Assembly: GCF_029051885.1 (NCBI RefSeq)
Contig: NZ_JAIDKI010000162.1
Span: 1-34,651, forward strand
Source: Muribaculum sp.
GTDB lineage: Bacteria > Bacteroidota > Bacteroidia > Bacteroidales > Muribaculaceae
DNA length: 34,651 bases
Direction: 5' to 3'
In this document: positions 1-9,814 of the stretch, one piece after another
How positions within the stretch are numbered: position 1 is the first letter of the stretch
How the letters are laid out: each line of letters opens with the position of its first letter
Notes under the pieces: model-generated
Databases searched by the model: none
Told to the model about the DNA's origin: nothing
Seen by the model: only the letters and a program-made list of their open reading frames with translations
Position numbers and translations under genes: made by a program

Positions 1-10
1 CCTCATCACA

Positions 11-75
11 AGCGAAAATATGCTCGACGATTGACCGCCCTGACGGTAACATTTATTATTAAACAAGCTCTTATA
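11..75 (-). repeat. Dispersed repeat (end copy), reverse complement of 34587..34651
   Basis: 65-bp perfect match in inverted orientation to the right end: agcgaaaatatgctcgacgattgaccgccctgacggtaacatttattattaaacaagctcttata. Related to the sequence starting at 1578 on + strand. Confidence 0.95.
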
Positions 76-183
76 CCGACGGCTGCATGGAATCGGGTAA
101 TATACAATTCCATACAGCCGGGATATTGACAGAGATACAATAATCTCTTGTGGGTAAAGGTCAGGCGAGCGTATTGCGCTTAA

Positions 184-1356
184 TTATTTGTCATCGCCAT
201 ATTCCCATGCTGTTTCGTCCCAGTCATATTCTTCGTCGTCATCTTCGAGTTCGGGAGCGGTCTCATCCTCAGGGAGCTGGAATATGAATTCGTCTTCCTC
301 GCGTACACGATGATGTCCGTCGAGAGGACGATGGGTGATTGTTGCGTTTTCGATGCGGTTGCTTTCATCGTTGATGGCGCTCCAGAGCATATCTTTCAGT
401 GTGCTTATCCCCATGCCGGATACTGCCGATATGAACACGTGGGGGAGATCGTCGGGGAGTTCGCGCTTCATCTCGGCGATGAGTTCGTCATCAAGAAGGT
501 CTGACTTGCTTATGGCGAGCACCCTGGGTTTGTCAACGAGGTCGGGGTTGAACTGCTCGAGTTCGCGAAGCAAAATCTCGTATTGCTCACGGATGTTGTC
601 GGCATCGGCAGGCACCATGAAAAGCAGTACCGCGTTGCGTTCGATATGGCGCAGGAATCTGAGTCCGAGTCCTTTCCCTTCGCTTGCGCCTTCGATAATG
701 CCAGGTATGTCGGCCATCACGAATGATCTGTTGTCGCGGTAGCTCACAATACCAAGCTGCGGCTCCATTGTAGTGAAGGGATAGTCGGCAATCTTTGGTC
801 TGGCGGCGGATATCGACGAAAGTAATGTGGACTTACCGGCATTGGGAAATCCTACAAGACCTACATCGGCAAGTAGCTTCAACTCCATGATTATGGTTTT
901 CTCGATGGCAGGTTCGCCGGGCTGCGCGTAGCGTGGAGTCTGATTGGTGGCGCTTTTGAAGTGCCAGTTGCCAAGACCACCGCGGCCACCTTTGAGCAGC
1001 TTTATCTCCTCGCCGTCGCCGGTTACCTCACACAGAAACTCTCCGGTCTCGGCGTCGAATACGACAGTGCCGCAGGGCACTTCGATAGTCTTGTCCTCGC
1101 CGTCTTTGCCCGAACTGCGGTTGCCTGTACCCGAACTTCCGTTGCCGGCGAATACATGACGCTGGTATTTCAGCGGCAGCAGAGTCCACATGTTTTTGTT
1201 ACCACGGAGTATGATGTGGCCGCCTCTTCCGCCGTCGCCTCCATCAGGGCCACCCTTGGGGATATATTTCGCACGATAGAAATGGCGCGATCCGGCACCT
1301 CCTTTGCCCGAGCGACAAAGAATCTTTACGTAATCTATGAAATTGGACTCAGCCAT
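184..1356 (-). CDS. obgE: Obg family GTPase ObgE/CgtA with acidic C-terminal tail
   Basis: 390 aa; Obg glycine-rich N-domain ([14 protein letters not shown]) and G motifs [23 protein letters not shown]. Confidence 0.97.
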   Translation of the reverse strand: MAESNFIDYVKILCRSGKGGAGSRHFYRAKYIPKGGPDGGDGGRGGHIILRGNKNMWTLLPLKYQRHVFAGNGSSGTGNRSSGKDGEDKTIEVPCGTVVFDAETGEFLCEVTGDGEEIKLLKGGRGGLGNWHFKSATNQTPRYAQPGEPAIEKTIIMELKLLADVGLVGFPNAGKSTLLSSISAARPKIADYPFTTMEPQLGIVSYRDNRSFVMADIPGIIEGASEGKGLGLRFLRHIERNAVLLFMVPADADNIREQYEILLRELEQFNPDLVDKPRVLAISKSDLLDDELIAEMKRELPDDLPHVFISAVSGMGISTLKDMLWSAINDESNRIENATITHRPLDGHHRVREEDEFIFQLPEDETAPELEDDDEEYDWDETAWEYGDDK

Positions 1357-1576
1357 AATAAATATACTTTATAATTTTAGTTATAAGGAGTAAGCCCGGC
1401 CTAAAGTTCATTGGCATGGGCATCAGCAAGCCGTATGTTTCCCGGGGATTTATTGTATGTGCCGGGATTATGTACATTGGTTTTACGGCTAAAACGGTAC
1501 AAAATTAACCAAAAATCCTGATTTAAGTATGCTGACTGAACTTTATCGACATAAAATCATTAAATTAGCATATAAT

Positions 1577-1793
1577 TAGAGCTTGTTTAGTCATAAATGT
1601 TGCCGACAGTGGCGTATAACTTGAGTCGATTTTCGACCTGTGACGAAGGTATGTACTTTATGTACACGACTGCAATAGCAGGGCGAAAAACGGTCGGGAT
1701 GTATAAGACAAAGGGTAACTTTATAATCACTCAATCTCTTGCTGTCTTTTGAAACAATTGCAGAAATATATCAATTATTAAACAAGCTATTAG
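1577..1793 (+). repeat. Inverted-repeat-bounded intergenic element (about 217 bp) related to the window-end repeats
   Basis: Begins TAGAGCTTGTTTAGTCATAAATGTTGCCG and ends AATTATTAAACAAGCTATTAG; AGCTTGTTTA is inverted at both edges. First ~90 bp align ungapped or nearly so with the end repeat. Confidence 0.65.
1627..1692 (+). other. Structured hairpin core, copy A
   Basis: Outer arms CGATTTTCGACCTG / CAGGGCGAAAAACG pair with two mismatches; inner hairpin TGTAC-TTTAT-GTACA (1652..1666). Confidence 0.6.
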
Positions 1794-1799
1794 CATCAG

Positions 1800-4493
1800 A
1801 TGAAGTCATTTTACTCCATAATATCCATATCAGGTATTGTCGGCGCGGCACTTGCCTCATGTGGAGGCTCTACGCCTCAGGGCAATGCTATCTATCAGTC
1901 GGATGAGTTTTCGGTCTATGCCGACAGTGTGTGTCAGGGCGGCTACAAGGCCTATGCTGTGAGCCCCTATGAGATAGTCACAGACTATAAGAGTGCGGAG
2001 GAGGGTACGATATCTCGGCTTTTGCATTTCCGCCTGTCAATCAACAGTCGCGACAATGAGTTGCCCAAGGGAGTTTCGCATACGGTAGTGGTAGGTGCCG
2101 ACACAGTGTTTACCTTTGGCGAGGCACTCCATGAGGTCGATTCGCTGAAGGCAAAGGCTAAACATCTGGCGCATGATACCAGATGGACTCTGAAGGTGAA
2201 TATGAACCCGGTATTCGACAGTTTCAAGCGTCGTGGCTACTATGTGACACATACTAATGACACTATATATAAGGATGATTTCAAGGGTGTATGGGTGGCA
2301 GGAGACATACCGCCTCTTACATGGGATTTCGAGAATCTTCATGCAAGACCCGCCCAGGAGCTGAAAGAAAAGGGTAATGGCATATATGAGGTGACACTGA
2401 CGTTGAATCCGGACAGAGCACATGCCACAAATTCCGGACGATGGCATATTGATTCTCTTGATGTGTTGTTGCCGGCATACAGTTCCCATCAGATACTTGT
2501 CGATGCTCTCTACAATATGGCTATGCATGAGATTGACTCCAATAAGCGCTCAGACAGCACATATCGTGCCGGCAAGGAGTGGGATGGGGTATGGACCAGG
2601 GATATAAGCTATTCGGCATATCTTTCGCTCGCTCTGATTGACCCTTATGGCACATGGCGTTCGCTGAAGTCGAAGCTGAAGGATACACCTGACGGCAAGG
2701 TTATCGTGCAGGACACCGGTACCGGTGGTTCCTGGCCTGTGAGCTCCGACCGTGTAGTATGGGCTATGGCCGCATGGGAAGTCTACAAGGCTACAGGCGA
2801 CGATGAAATTCTGAGAGAATCGCTCCTGGCGATAGAGAATACTCTTAATGCGGATATGAGGGTAGTATGGAATCCGGATTTCAAGATGATGCGCGGTGAA
2901 CAGTCGTATCTCGACTGGCGTGAACAGACTTATCCGCGCTGGATGCAGCCTAAAGATATCTACGAATCGATGTGTCTGGGTACGAATGTAATGTTTGTCG
3001 AGGCATTCAGGGTGCGCGATGAGATGATCAAGGCTCTTTCTGACGACAGTGTTGCTCCGTTATGGAACGGTATCGACAGTGAAATCTCCAATGCCATAAA
3101 TAATAATCTGTGGATTCCAAATCTCGGATATTATTCGGAATATCTCTATGGAGGGATATATCCGATACAATCGCAGACGACTGATAATCTCGGGCAGGCA
3201 CTGGCGATACTTTTCGGTGTGGCCAATGACGATATGGCACGCTCGATTATAAGCAAGACTCCGTATACGCCCTACGGTATATCGTCGGTATATCCTCAGC
3301 TCCCTGATATAAAGCCGTATCACAACGATGCCGTATGGCCATTTGTACAGGCCTACTGGAATCTGGCCGCCAAGAAAGCCGGCAATATGGCGGCATTTGA
3401 GAAGGGATTTGCATCGATGTGCAGGGCCGCTGCATTGTTTGGCAGTCATAAGGAACTTTTTGTGGCGTCGAACGGCGATTGCCATGGCGCAGCCGTCAAC
3501 TCCGACGCGCAGTTGTGGAGTTGCACCGGTATGGTCGCGATGATAATGAGAGTGATAATGGGCATAGAGTTGAAGACCGATGGCATGTACTTCAGTCCCT
3601 TTGTCCCGTCGTCTCTTACCGGACCTAAAACTCTTACCGGATTGAAGTACCGCGATGCTACACTTACGGTACAGGTAAACGGTACAGGCAATCAGGTAAA
3701 ATCGTTTACAATCAACGGCAAGGAATCGTCGACATTCATGCTTCCAGCCGATACGAAAGGAGATGTAGAGATAGTGATAGAGATGGCCGGAAACGCCGTG
3801 GAGGGGCAGTCGGTCAACAATCAGCCGCAGGCATGGGTGCCATCGACTCCTGAAATCAACTGGACCGGACTACAGGGCGAGATAACAAACTATACCGAAG
3901 GCATAGAATATGAGGAGTATATAAATTCAAACATGCTTCAGGAGATTTCGACATCCTCGATATCGTTTGTTCCACAGGACAGCTATACTCTGATGAACAT
4001 AGTGCCGGTGAGCCAGGAACATTATGTCGGATATACCTGCAAGCCTTATGAGTATATTCCTGATGGTGCTCTTATTACAGTGCCGGCCGACCGTATTGGA
4101 GTTACCGGAACTACGCTTATTGCCGACCGTAAGGTGGGCTCGCAGTTTGTCGAGACCTCAAAAAGCCGAAACAGGCGTATGGATTTCACTGTGGCAGTCG
4201 ACGAAGGTGGCGATTATTTTGTCGATTTCTGTTATGCCAACGGTTCAGGCCCTGTAAATACCGATAACCGCTGTGCGTTGCGTATCCTTTATGTCAATGA
4301 TGCTGAGGCAGGCGCAGTCGTGATGCCTCAGCGTGGCAAGGGCGAGTGGATGTCGACCGGATTGTCCAATATGTTGCGTGTGAAACTTCGCAAGGGCATA
4401 AATGACATGTCGCTTCGTCTGGATATGGATAATATGAATGGAGAAATCAACTGTGCGCTGATACGCTATGCACGTGTAATCCGTGTGCAATAA
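1800..4493 (+). CDS. Putative lipoprotein, six-hairpin glycosidase-like enzyme with C-terminal beta-sandwich (CBM-like) region
   Basis: 897 aa; lipobox-like LASCGG; motifs GKEWDGVWTRDISYSAYLSLALIDP, GTGGSWPVSSDRVVWAMAAWEVYKATGD and SCTGMVAMIMRVIMGI typical of (alpha/alpha)6 glycosidases. Confidence 0.75.
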   Translation: MKSFYSIISISGIVGAALASCGGSTPQGNAIYQSDEFSVYADSVCQGGYKAYAVSPYEIVTDYKSAEEGTISRLLHFRLSINSRDNELPKGVSHTVVVGADTVFTFGEALHEVDSLKAKAKHLAHDTRWTLKVNMNPVFDSFKRRGYYVTHTNDTIYKDDFKGVWVAGDIPPLTWDFENLHARPAQELKEKGNGIYEVTLTLNPDRAHATNSGRWHIDSLDVLLPAYSSHQILVDALYNMAMHEIDSNKRSDSTYRAGKEWDGVWTRDISYSAYLSLALIDPYGTWRSLKSKLKDTPDGKVIVQDTGTGGSWPVSSDRVVWAMAAWEVYKATGDDEILRESLLAIENTLNADMRVVWNPDFKMMRGEQSYLDWREQTYPRWMQPKDIYESMCLGTNVMFVEAFRVRDEMIKALSDDSVAPLWNGIDSEISNAINNNLWIPNLGYYSEYLYGGIYPIQSQTTDNLGQALAILFGVANDDMARSIISKTPYTPYGISSVYPQLPDIKPYHNDAVWPFVQAYWNLAAKKAGNMAAFEKGFASMCRAAALFGSHKELFVASNGDCHGAAVNSDAQLWSCTGMVAMIMRVIMGIELKTDGMYFSPFVPSSLTGPKTLTGLKYRDATLTVQVNGTGNQVKSFTINGKESSTFMLPADTKGDVEIVIEMAGNAVEGQSVNNQPQAWVPSTPEINWTGLQGEITNYTEGIEYEEYINSNMLQEISTSSISFVPQDSYTLMNIVPVSQEHYVGYTCKPYEYIPDGALITVPADRIGVTGTTLIADRKVGSQFVETSKSRNRRMDFTVAVDEGGDYFVDFCYANGSGPVNTDNRCALRILYVNDAEAGAVVMPQRGKGEWMSTGLSNMLRVKLRKGINDMSLRLDMDNMNGEINCALIRYARVIRVQ

Positions 4494-4519
4494 TCGAGGC
4501 CGATGCACGTACTTATATA

Positions 4520-4562
4520 AGAGCTTGTGTGAAAATTCAACATATTCTCTTAGATAAGCTCT
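4520..4562. repeat. Short element with inverted AGAGCTT / AAGCTCT ends
   Basis: AGAGCTTGTGTGAAAATTCAACATATTCTCTTAGATAAGCTCT directly upstream of the 4575 CDS; edge motif shared with the repeats at 1577 and the window ends. Confidence 0.45.
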
Positions 4563-4574
4563 AAGCCATAAATT

Positions 4575-5084
4575 ATGAAACGTATAGGACTTCTTTCAGA
4601 TACTCACAGTTACTGGGACGACCGTTATGCCCTGCATTTCAAGGATTGTGACGAGATATGGCATGCCGGGGATATCGGAGATATGTCAATAATCCAGCGC
4701 CTTCTTGAGGTGGCTCCGACAGTAAGGGCTGTGGCCGGAAATATCGACCATGGCGAAGTGCGTCGCAAGTGTCCGGAGCTGATGGATTTTGAGATTGAGG
4801 GCGTGCGAGTGCTTATGACCCATATCGGTGGATATCCGGGCAAGTATTCGTCGGGAATCAAGCAGCTTCTGCGGGAAAAGGGTACCCGCCTTATGATTAG
4901 CGGGCACAGCCACATCCTGCGTGTCAAGTATGATCACGAACTGGAATTGCTGCATATTAATCCGGGTGCGGCCGGGGTGCATGGCTGGCAGCAGGTACGC
5001 ACACTTGTGCGTTTTACTCTTGACCATGGCGCTCCTCGCGACCTGGAGGTAATCGAACTTTCAAAAAACTATACATCAAGATGA
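4575..5084 (+). CDS. YfcE/MJ0936-family metallophosphoesterase
   Basis: 169 aa; LLSDTHSYWD, HAGDIGD, VAGNID, GHSHILRV metallophosphoesterase motifs. Confidence 0.93.
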   Translation: MKRIGLLSDTHSYWDDRYALHFKDCDEIWHAGDIGDMSIIQRLLEVAPTVRAVAGNIDHGEVRRKCPELMDFEIEGVRVLMTHIGGYPGKYSSGIKQLLREKGTRLMISGHSHILRVKYDHELELLHINPGAAGVHGWQQVRTLVRFTLDHGAPRDLEVIELSKNYTSR

Positions 5085-5602
5085 AAATATATCATATGCT
5101 GGCTACAGCCGCAATAGTGGCGGTGCCATTTGTGTCGTGCAAGACAAATGAAGCGAACTATAAGGCCGCTTATGAGGCTGTAAAGGAAAAGACCGAGACT
5201 GACTCAGGTATAGAGGGTACTATATATGAGAAGATACGTAAGGAATCGGTAAGTTCGCATACGATACTTGACGGCGATACCGTGCCTACTGTGACTGTGG
5301 CTGTCAAGTGTGTGAAAGGGGTGTCGGTTCCGGCCGATGTCAAGCCTTATAATATCGCAGTGGCTCAGTTTAAACAGGTGTTTAATGCCCGTTCACTCAT
5401 GGAGCGCCTTCGTGGTCAAGGCTACCATACCGCTACTCTGGTGGAGACTGCCGAACCGCTATATTATGTTATTGCAGTGACTACCGATTCGGCAGAAGAG
5501 GCGGGGGCTGCATATGAGATTGTCAAGGCCGACAAACGGGTGTTTTCAAAGACGCCTTATCCGTTGCTTCTGCGTCCGCAGCGTTATCCGCTGGCAGAAT
5601 AG
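5081..5602 (+). CDS. Putative lipoprotein with SPOR-like C-terminal domain
   Basis: 173 aa; lipobox-like VPFVSCK; C-terminus KPYNIAVAQFKQVFNARSLMERLRGQGYHTATLVET resembles SPOR; ATGA overlap with upstream CDS. Confidence 0.7.
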   Translation: MKIYHMLATAAIVAVPFVSCKTNEANYKAAYEAVKEKTETDSGIEGTIYEKIRKESVSSHTILDGDTVPTVTVAVKCVKGVSVPADVKPYNIAVAQFKQVFNARSLMERLRGQGYHTATLVETAEPLYYVIAVTTDSAEEAGAAYEIVKADKRVFSKTPYPLLLRPQRYPLAE

Positions 5603-5617
5603 ATTTGTTCTTGTAGC

Positions 5618-5668
5618 ATAAACGGTCGGCTCTGTATCGGTAAATCCGATACAGAGCCGACCGTTTAT
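5618..5668. terminator. Bidirectional hairpin terminator between convergent genes
   Basis: Perfect 23-bp arms ATAAACGGTCGGCTCTGTATCGG / CCGATACAGAGCCGACCGTTTAT with TAAAT loop. Confidence 0.85.
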
Positions 5669-5684
5669 TTGGAGTTGCTTAAAA

Positions 5685-7409
5685 TCAGACGTTTGCTACA
5701 GAGCGGTTGAGAGATGCCTGGCGCGACTCGGCAATGCGGTTGGCCATGGCTACGGCCTTGGTTATATGGTCGCAGATGTGGTCGTGGCCTACGAGGTCGT
5801 CGATATGGCTCTTGATGAGTGTCTGACGTACCTGGTCGTTGACGCCTGACAATACTATGTGGATTCCGACTTTTTGCGACGAGCGAATCAGCAGCTCGAG
5901 ATTGTGTACGCCGGTAGCGTCGATGAATGGCACGCGGCGCATGCGTATGATGCGTACTACAGGAACATTGCCCATCGATGTGCGCATCATTTCGTCGAAT
6001 TTGGTAGCTACACCAAAGAAGAACGGTCCGTCGATTTCATATACTTCCACTCCGGGAGCTACATCAAGCACTTCATGTGCGGTGGCCTCGGTGCCTTCGG
6101 CTACATCAAGTTGCTCGGAGTATACTCGTATCTGAGTATTTTCCATGACACGGCGCAGGAAGAGGATTATGGCCAGGAGCAGACCAATCTCGATGGCGAT
6201 GGTAAGATCGAATATCACGGTAAGGAGGAACGTTACCACCAGTACCGATATGTCGCTTTTGGGCGCTTTGAATATACCGACAACCGTACGCCATCCGCTC
6301 ATGTTGTATGATACTACGATAAGTACGGCGGCAAGACATGACATCGGCACGAGATTAATCAGAGGCATAAGGAAAAGGAATATGAGGAGCAGTACCAGCG
6401 TGTGTACGATTCCGGCTACCGGTGTGCGGCCTCCGTTTGTGATGTTGGTCATTGTGCGGGCGATTGCACCGGTCACAGGGATGCCGCCGAAGAACGGAAC
6501 TACGAGATTAGCTATGCCTTGTCCGATAAGTTCGGTGTTTGAGTTTGTACGCGAGCCGGTCACACCGTCGGCAACAGTGGCCGACAGCAGTGATTCGATG
6601 GCACACAATATTGCGATTGTGAAGGCTGACGGGAGCAGAAGGTTGATGGTGTTCATCGATAAATCAAATCCCTCAGGAGCTGGGATGTCGGTGGAAAGAG
6701 CTCCGAATCGGTCGCCAATAGTCTCGACATGTATGTCAGGGAAGGTATGGCTGAGGATATAGACTACAGCTGTAATCAGTACTATGGCTATAAGTGAGCC
6801 CGGAAGTTTTCTCGAGATTTTAGGAGTGATGATAATGACAGCCAGAGAGGCGAGTCCTACTCCAAGGGTCACAGGGTCGAGATTTCCGAAGTTGGACAGA
6901 TACACACCCCACTTTGAGAGAAATTCAGAAGGTACGTCAGTCAGTCCGAGTCCGAAGAAATCGTTGATCTGTGTGGAGAATATCGTCAGGGCTATACCGC
7001 TTGTAAAGCCTACCACGATAGGATAGGGTATAAACTTGATGACCGTGCCAAGATGGAAGAGTCCGAGCAGAATCAGTATCATACCGGCCATGAGAGTGGC
7101 GATTGCCAGCCCCTGGAGGCCGTAGTTCTGAATGATTGAATATACAATCACGATGAAAGCTCCCGTAGGTCCTCCAATCTGTACGGAATTGCCTCCGCAA
7201 GCCGATACGAGGAAGCCTCCGATAATGGCTGTGATGAGGCCTATTGTGGGGCTTACTCCGCTTGCTATACCGAACGCGATGGCGAGAGGCAGGGCTACGA
7301 TACCTACCACGATGCCTGCTATAAGGTCGTCCTTGAAGCGTGAAAGAGAATAATTGGATAGTGTGGATAGTAACTTCGGGCGGAAGTCAATTGTACCTGA
7401 TAGATTCAT
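5685..7409 (-). CDS. SulP family inorganic anion transporter with C-terminal STAS domain
   Basis: Motifs GIVVGIVALPLAIAFGIASGVSP, GGNSVQIGGPTGAFIVIV, IPVTGAIARTMTNI; STAS region VVRIIRMRRVPFIDATGVHNLE. Start set at internal Met (MNLSGTIDF) because the longer ORF start lies in a promoter-like box. Confidence 0.93.
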   Translation of the reverse strand: MNLSGTIDFRPKLLSTLSNYSLSRFKDDLIAGIVVGIVALPLAIAFGIASGVSPTIGLITAIIGGFLVSACGGNSVQIGGPTGAFIVIVYSIIQNYGLQGLAIATLMAGMILILLGLFHLGTVIKFIPYPIVVGFTSGIALTIFSTQINDFFGLGLTDVPSEFLSKWGVYLSNFGNLDPVTLGVGLASLAVIIITPKISRKLPGSLIAIVLITAVVYILSHTFPDIHVETIGDRFGALSTDIPAPEGFDLSMNTINLLLPSAFTIAILCAIESLLSATVADGVTGSRTNSNTELIGQGIANLVVPFFGGIPVTGAIARTMTNITNGGRTPVAGIVHTLVLLLIFLFLMPLINLVPMSCLAAVLIVVSYNMSGWRTVVGIFKAPKSDISVLVVTFLLTVIFDLTIAIEIGLLLAIILFLRRVMENTQIRVYSEQLDVAEGTEATAHEVLDVAPGVEVYEIDGPFFFGVATKFDEMMRTSMGNVPVVRIIRMRRVPFIDATGVHNLELLIRSSQKVGIHIVLSGVNDQVRQTLIKSHIDDLVGHDHICDHITKAVAMANRIAESRQASLNRSVANV

Positions 7410-7481
7410 CTTTGCACAATAAATAAGTGATAATTGATTGGTTGTGTGGCTAATATCTCTATTAACCGGGAAACGAAAGTG

Positions 7482-7489
7482 CAAAGTTA
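7482..7489 (-). promoter_or_regulatory. Bacteroidetes-type -7 box (TAACTTTG) for the SulP gene
   Basis: Exact TAnnTTTG match on - strand, 72 bp upstream of the chosen start; -33 element not clear. Confidence 0.45.
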
Positions 7490-7581
7490 ATGAAATATTT
7501 CACTATTTTAAGTGTATTTTTGTGATTTTAACATTTTGCATGCGGACATATGTCTTGCCTGTCGCTTCATCGGGGAGAATG

Positions 7582-8055
7582 TCAGCGGTCGAGGGTATAT
7601 GTATATACAGTGCCGTCGTCGGGGCTTGTGTAGGCAAGTACAATACGTTTGGATGAGATGGACACTATCTCCAGCAATGATACGTCAGAAGGAAGATGAG
7701 TGGCAGGCGGAGGTGCATATATGTCTGTGCCGGAAGGGCGCTCTGAGTCGCTGTGGCTGAAATTCAGTTCGAGCCGGGTGTCGGAAATCTGACGCCATGT
7801 ACCGAACGATTCGATGTAATCGTGGTGTGGATTTAATTGAACCATACATATGACTGTCGACTGGAATTTCCAGGTAATGGTTGACGGAACATAATCCCGG
7901 GCCGGAGTGCCGTCAGACTCAATCGATGTCAGCGTCCATGCTCCGAACCATGGGCCTATATCGCCGTTATTGCGGGTACATCCTGTTGCTGCCAGCAATA
8001 TCATGGCAAGCAGGATTATTGCCGAATGGAGTGTTGAAGTTTTTTTATTTGCCAT
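7582..8055 (-). CDS. Small putative lipoprotein, lipocalin-like
   Basis: 157 aa; lipobox-like LLAATGC; pattern GAWTLTSIESDG...TWKFQST...WRQISDTRLELNF resembles lipocalin-like lipoproteins; 11-bp overlap with upstream CDS. Confidence 0.65.
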   Translation of the reverse strand: MANKKTSTLHSAIILLAMILLAATGCTRNNGDIGPWFGAWTLTSIESDGTPARDYVPSTITWKFQSTVICMVQLNPHHDYIESFGTWRQISDTRLELNFSHSDSERPSGTDIYAPPPATHLPSDVSLLEIVSISSKRIVLAYTSPDDGTVYTYTLDR

Positions 8056-9592
8056 GGTTGCCTATAGTGAATGATCCGGTATAAGTAAGAGATATTGCAC
8101 CTCCTATGTTGTTGCCAATCATGTCGCCGTGGTCCATGGCCGCGATAGCCGAGACTTTCAGTCCGGGTATCTTGCCTACATGCCATGCCGCCTCGAGCAT
8201 ACATGAGAAGTCATGTACTTTGTGGGTTCTTGGAACATAGTAATCTCCCCAGCCCTGTCTGTACGACAGCATTACTCGGTAATCGACATTCTGTGCAACC
8301 CATCCTTTCGCCGCCATATGTACTCCTCTTACGCGGGTGTCGACGTAGCGCAGGTATCCGTCGCGGTTGTATATCGTGCCGGGTAGGAAGGGTGTGCCGA
8401 TTCCCATGCCGAAATATGTGTATCCGTTATAGTTGGCATTGTTGTAATACGAGTCGGAGCCGGTGGCTTCGTCGGTGATTGTTGTACCCGGGCGGTCATG
8501 CGGTGCCCAGTGTATAGGGCCCGACTGGTTGGTGAAGTCGATATATTCGATTACGGCTCCGCTGATTATGCTGCGTGGTGATGAGGCCACATACTCGACA
8601 CCCCATATGCCGTCCCATCCGTTGCGGCGTCCTATTCCGGATCCGTCCTCCCAGGGCCACTGGAAGTATGCTTTCAGCTGATGGCCTGACGGCATGCGCC
8701 ACCGTGCCATAAAATCCCAGGAGCCTAAATGGTTTCCGCGCCAGTAGCCTTCGCCGGAGCTTGGCAACAATATTTTGATAGTCTCCCAAAGATTGACATC
8801 GTCGACCAATGAGTAGCCGAAATTGCCGCCGAAATAGTATCTGAGATTATAGCCAAACTGGCATGCTGCCTGCATGCCGAATGTAACGCTTACCGGAAGC
8901 GACGGTTTGGTGCGGAAATAAAGTCGCTTGTAATTGTACCACCAGTCGGTGCTTATGAATGACGAATAATAGTTATAATGGTTTTCAAGCCATCCGTTGT
9001 CGGTAGGTCGGCCATAAAATATCTCGCCTGAAATCTGTAGGGCTCCACGGGTAAGAGGAATGTCGACAAAGCGCCATAATCCTAATGATATGCCGGGCAT
9101 CGGACGCGCGTTTATGCTGCGTGTAAAGTCGCCGCTTGACAGCGAATCGTTGAGTAGAGCCGATGGATATTCTTTGAGCCCGACGATTGCAAATATGCTG
9201 CGGTACCTAATGCCGGCAAACAGTTGCTGGATATGTGCTACCGATGGTCGCAGACCACGTTCGGTCCAGCTTTCTGATGATTTCTGGTAGCGGGCATAAT
9301 CTGTTGCTGAACTTGCCTGTGCTATAATGTCGGCACCTGCTGTCCAGCTCCATCTTGCGGTTGTGTCCCATTCATGCTTTAATGCACCGCGCACCATTAT
9401 TGATGATGGCTGGGTTGTCACGCCGTAACGGTTTGACATAATGCCATAGGGTGCGAAATCTCCACTTCCGGCATTGAGCCATATCTCCCCTCGGTAATCT
9501 ACAGATGTCTGCGATAATGCCTTGGGGGCAGGAATTGCGGCAATTAAGCCTGACAGGAGACAATAAATCCCGATGTTATGTGATATTTTCAA
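8045..9592 (-). CDS. Capsule assembly Wzi family-like outer membrane protein
   Basis: 515 aa; signal peptide, alternating beta-barrel pattern; Wzi-like motifs (NARPMPGISLGLWRFVDIPLTRGALQISGEIFYGRPTDN). Confidence 0.75.
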   Translation of the reverse strand: MKISHNIGIYCLLSGLIAAIPAPKALSQTSVDYRGEIWLNAGSGDFAPYGIMSNRYGVTTQPSSIMVRGALKHEWDTTARWSWTAGADIIAQASSATDYARYQKSSESWTERGLRPSVAHIQQLFAGIRYRSIFAIVGLKEYPSALLNDSLSSGDFTRSINARPMPGISLGLWRFVDIPLTRGALQISGEIFYGRPTDNGWLENHYNYYSSFISTDWWYNYKRLYFRTKPSLPVSVTFGMQAACQFGYNLRYYFGGNFGYSLVDDVNLWETIKILLPSSGEGYWRGNHLGSWDFMARWRMPSGHQLKAYFQWPWEDGSGIGRRNGWDGIWGVEYVASSPRSIISGAVIEYIDFTNQSGPIHWAPHDRPGTTITDEATGSDSYYNNANYNGYTYFGMGIGTPFLPGTIYNRDGYLRYVDTRVRGVHMAAKGWVAQNVDYRVMLSYRQGWGDYYVPRTHKVHDFSCMLEAAWHVGKIPGLKVSAIAAMDHGDMIGNNIGGAISLTYTGSFTIGNHGK

Positions 9593-9657
9593 ACCCTGAA
9601 ATTTAATACAATAATGACAATATGGTGTAAGATGAAGGGATATAGCTATTCCTCATG

Positions 9658-9685
9658 GCAAAAGGCAGGTTCCTGCCGGTTTTGC
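9658..9685 (-). terminator. Probable intrinsic terminator for the acyltransferase operon
   Basis: On - strand: GCAAAACCGGCAGGAACCTGCCTTTTGC; GC stem followed by TTTT, located downstream of the stop at 9815. Confidence 0.5.
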
Positions 9686-9814
9686 TAAGGGACAATGAGA
9701 TCAAGTAGTACTGAAGATGCGTATCTTATTATTATCCCTTGCTTTAACGACAGTACAACTTGCTGTGGTTTATGTGTGATTCCTTTACTGTGGAGTTGAT
9801 ACCCCGGAGTTTCA

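Noticed and set aside
184-280. Acidic ObgE C-terminal tail as a novel domain
   Set aside because: Acidic, variable C-termini are common in Obg proteins; nothing specific to follow up.
3060-3485. Antisense ORFs within the glycosidase-like gene (also 2037..2528, 3028..3240)
   Set aside because: Fully inside a well-supported CDS on the other strand; no signal peptide, domain or RBS support.
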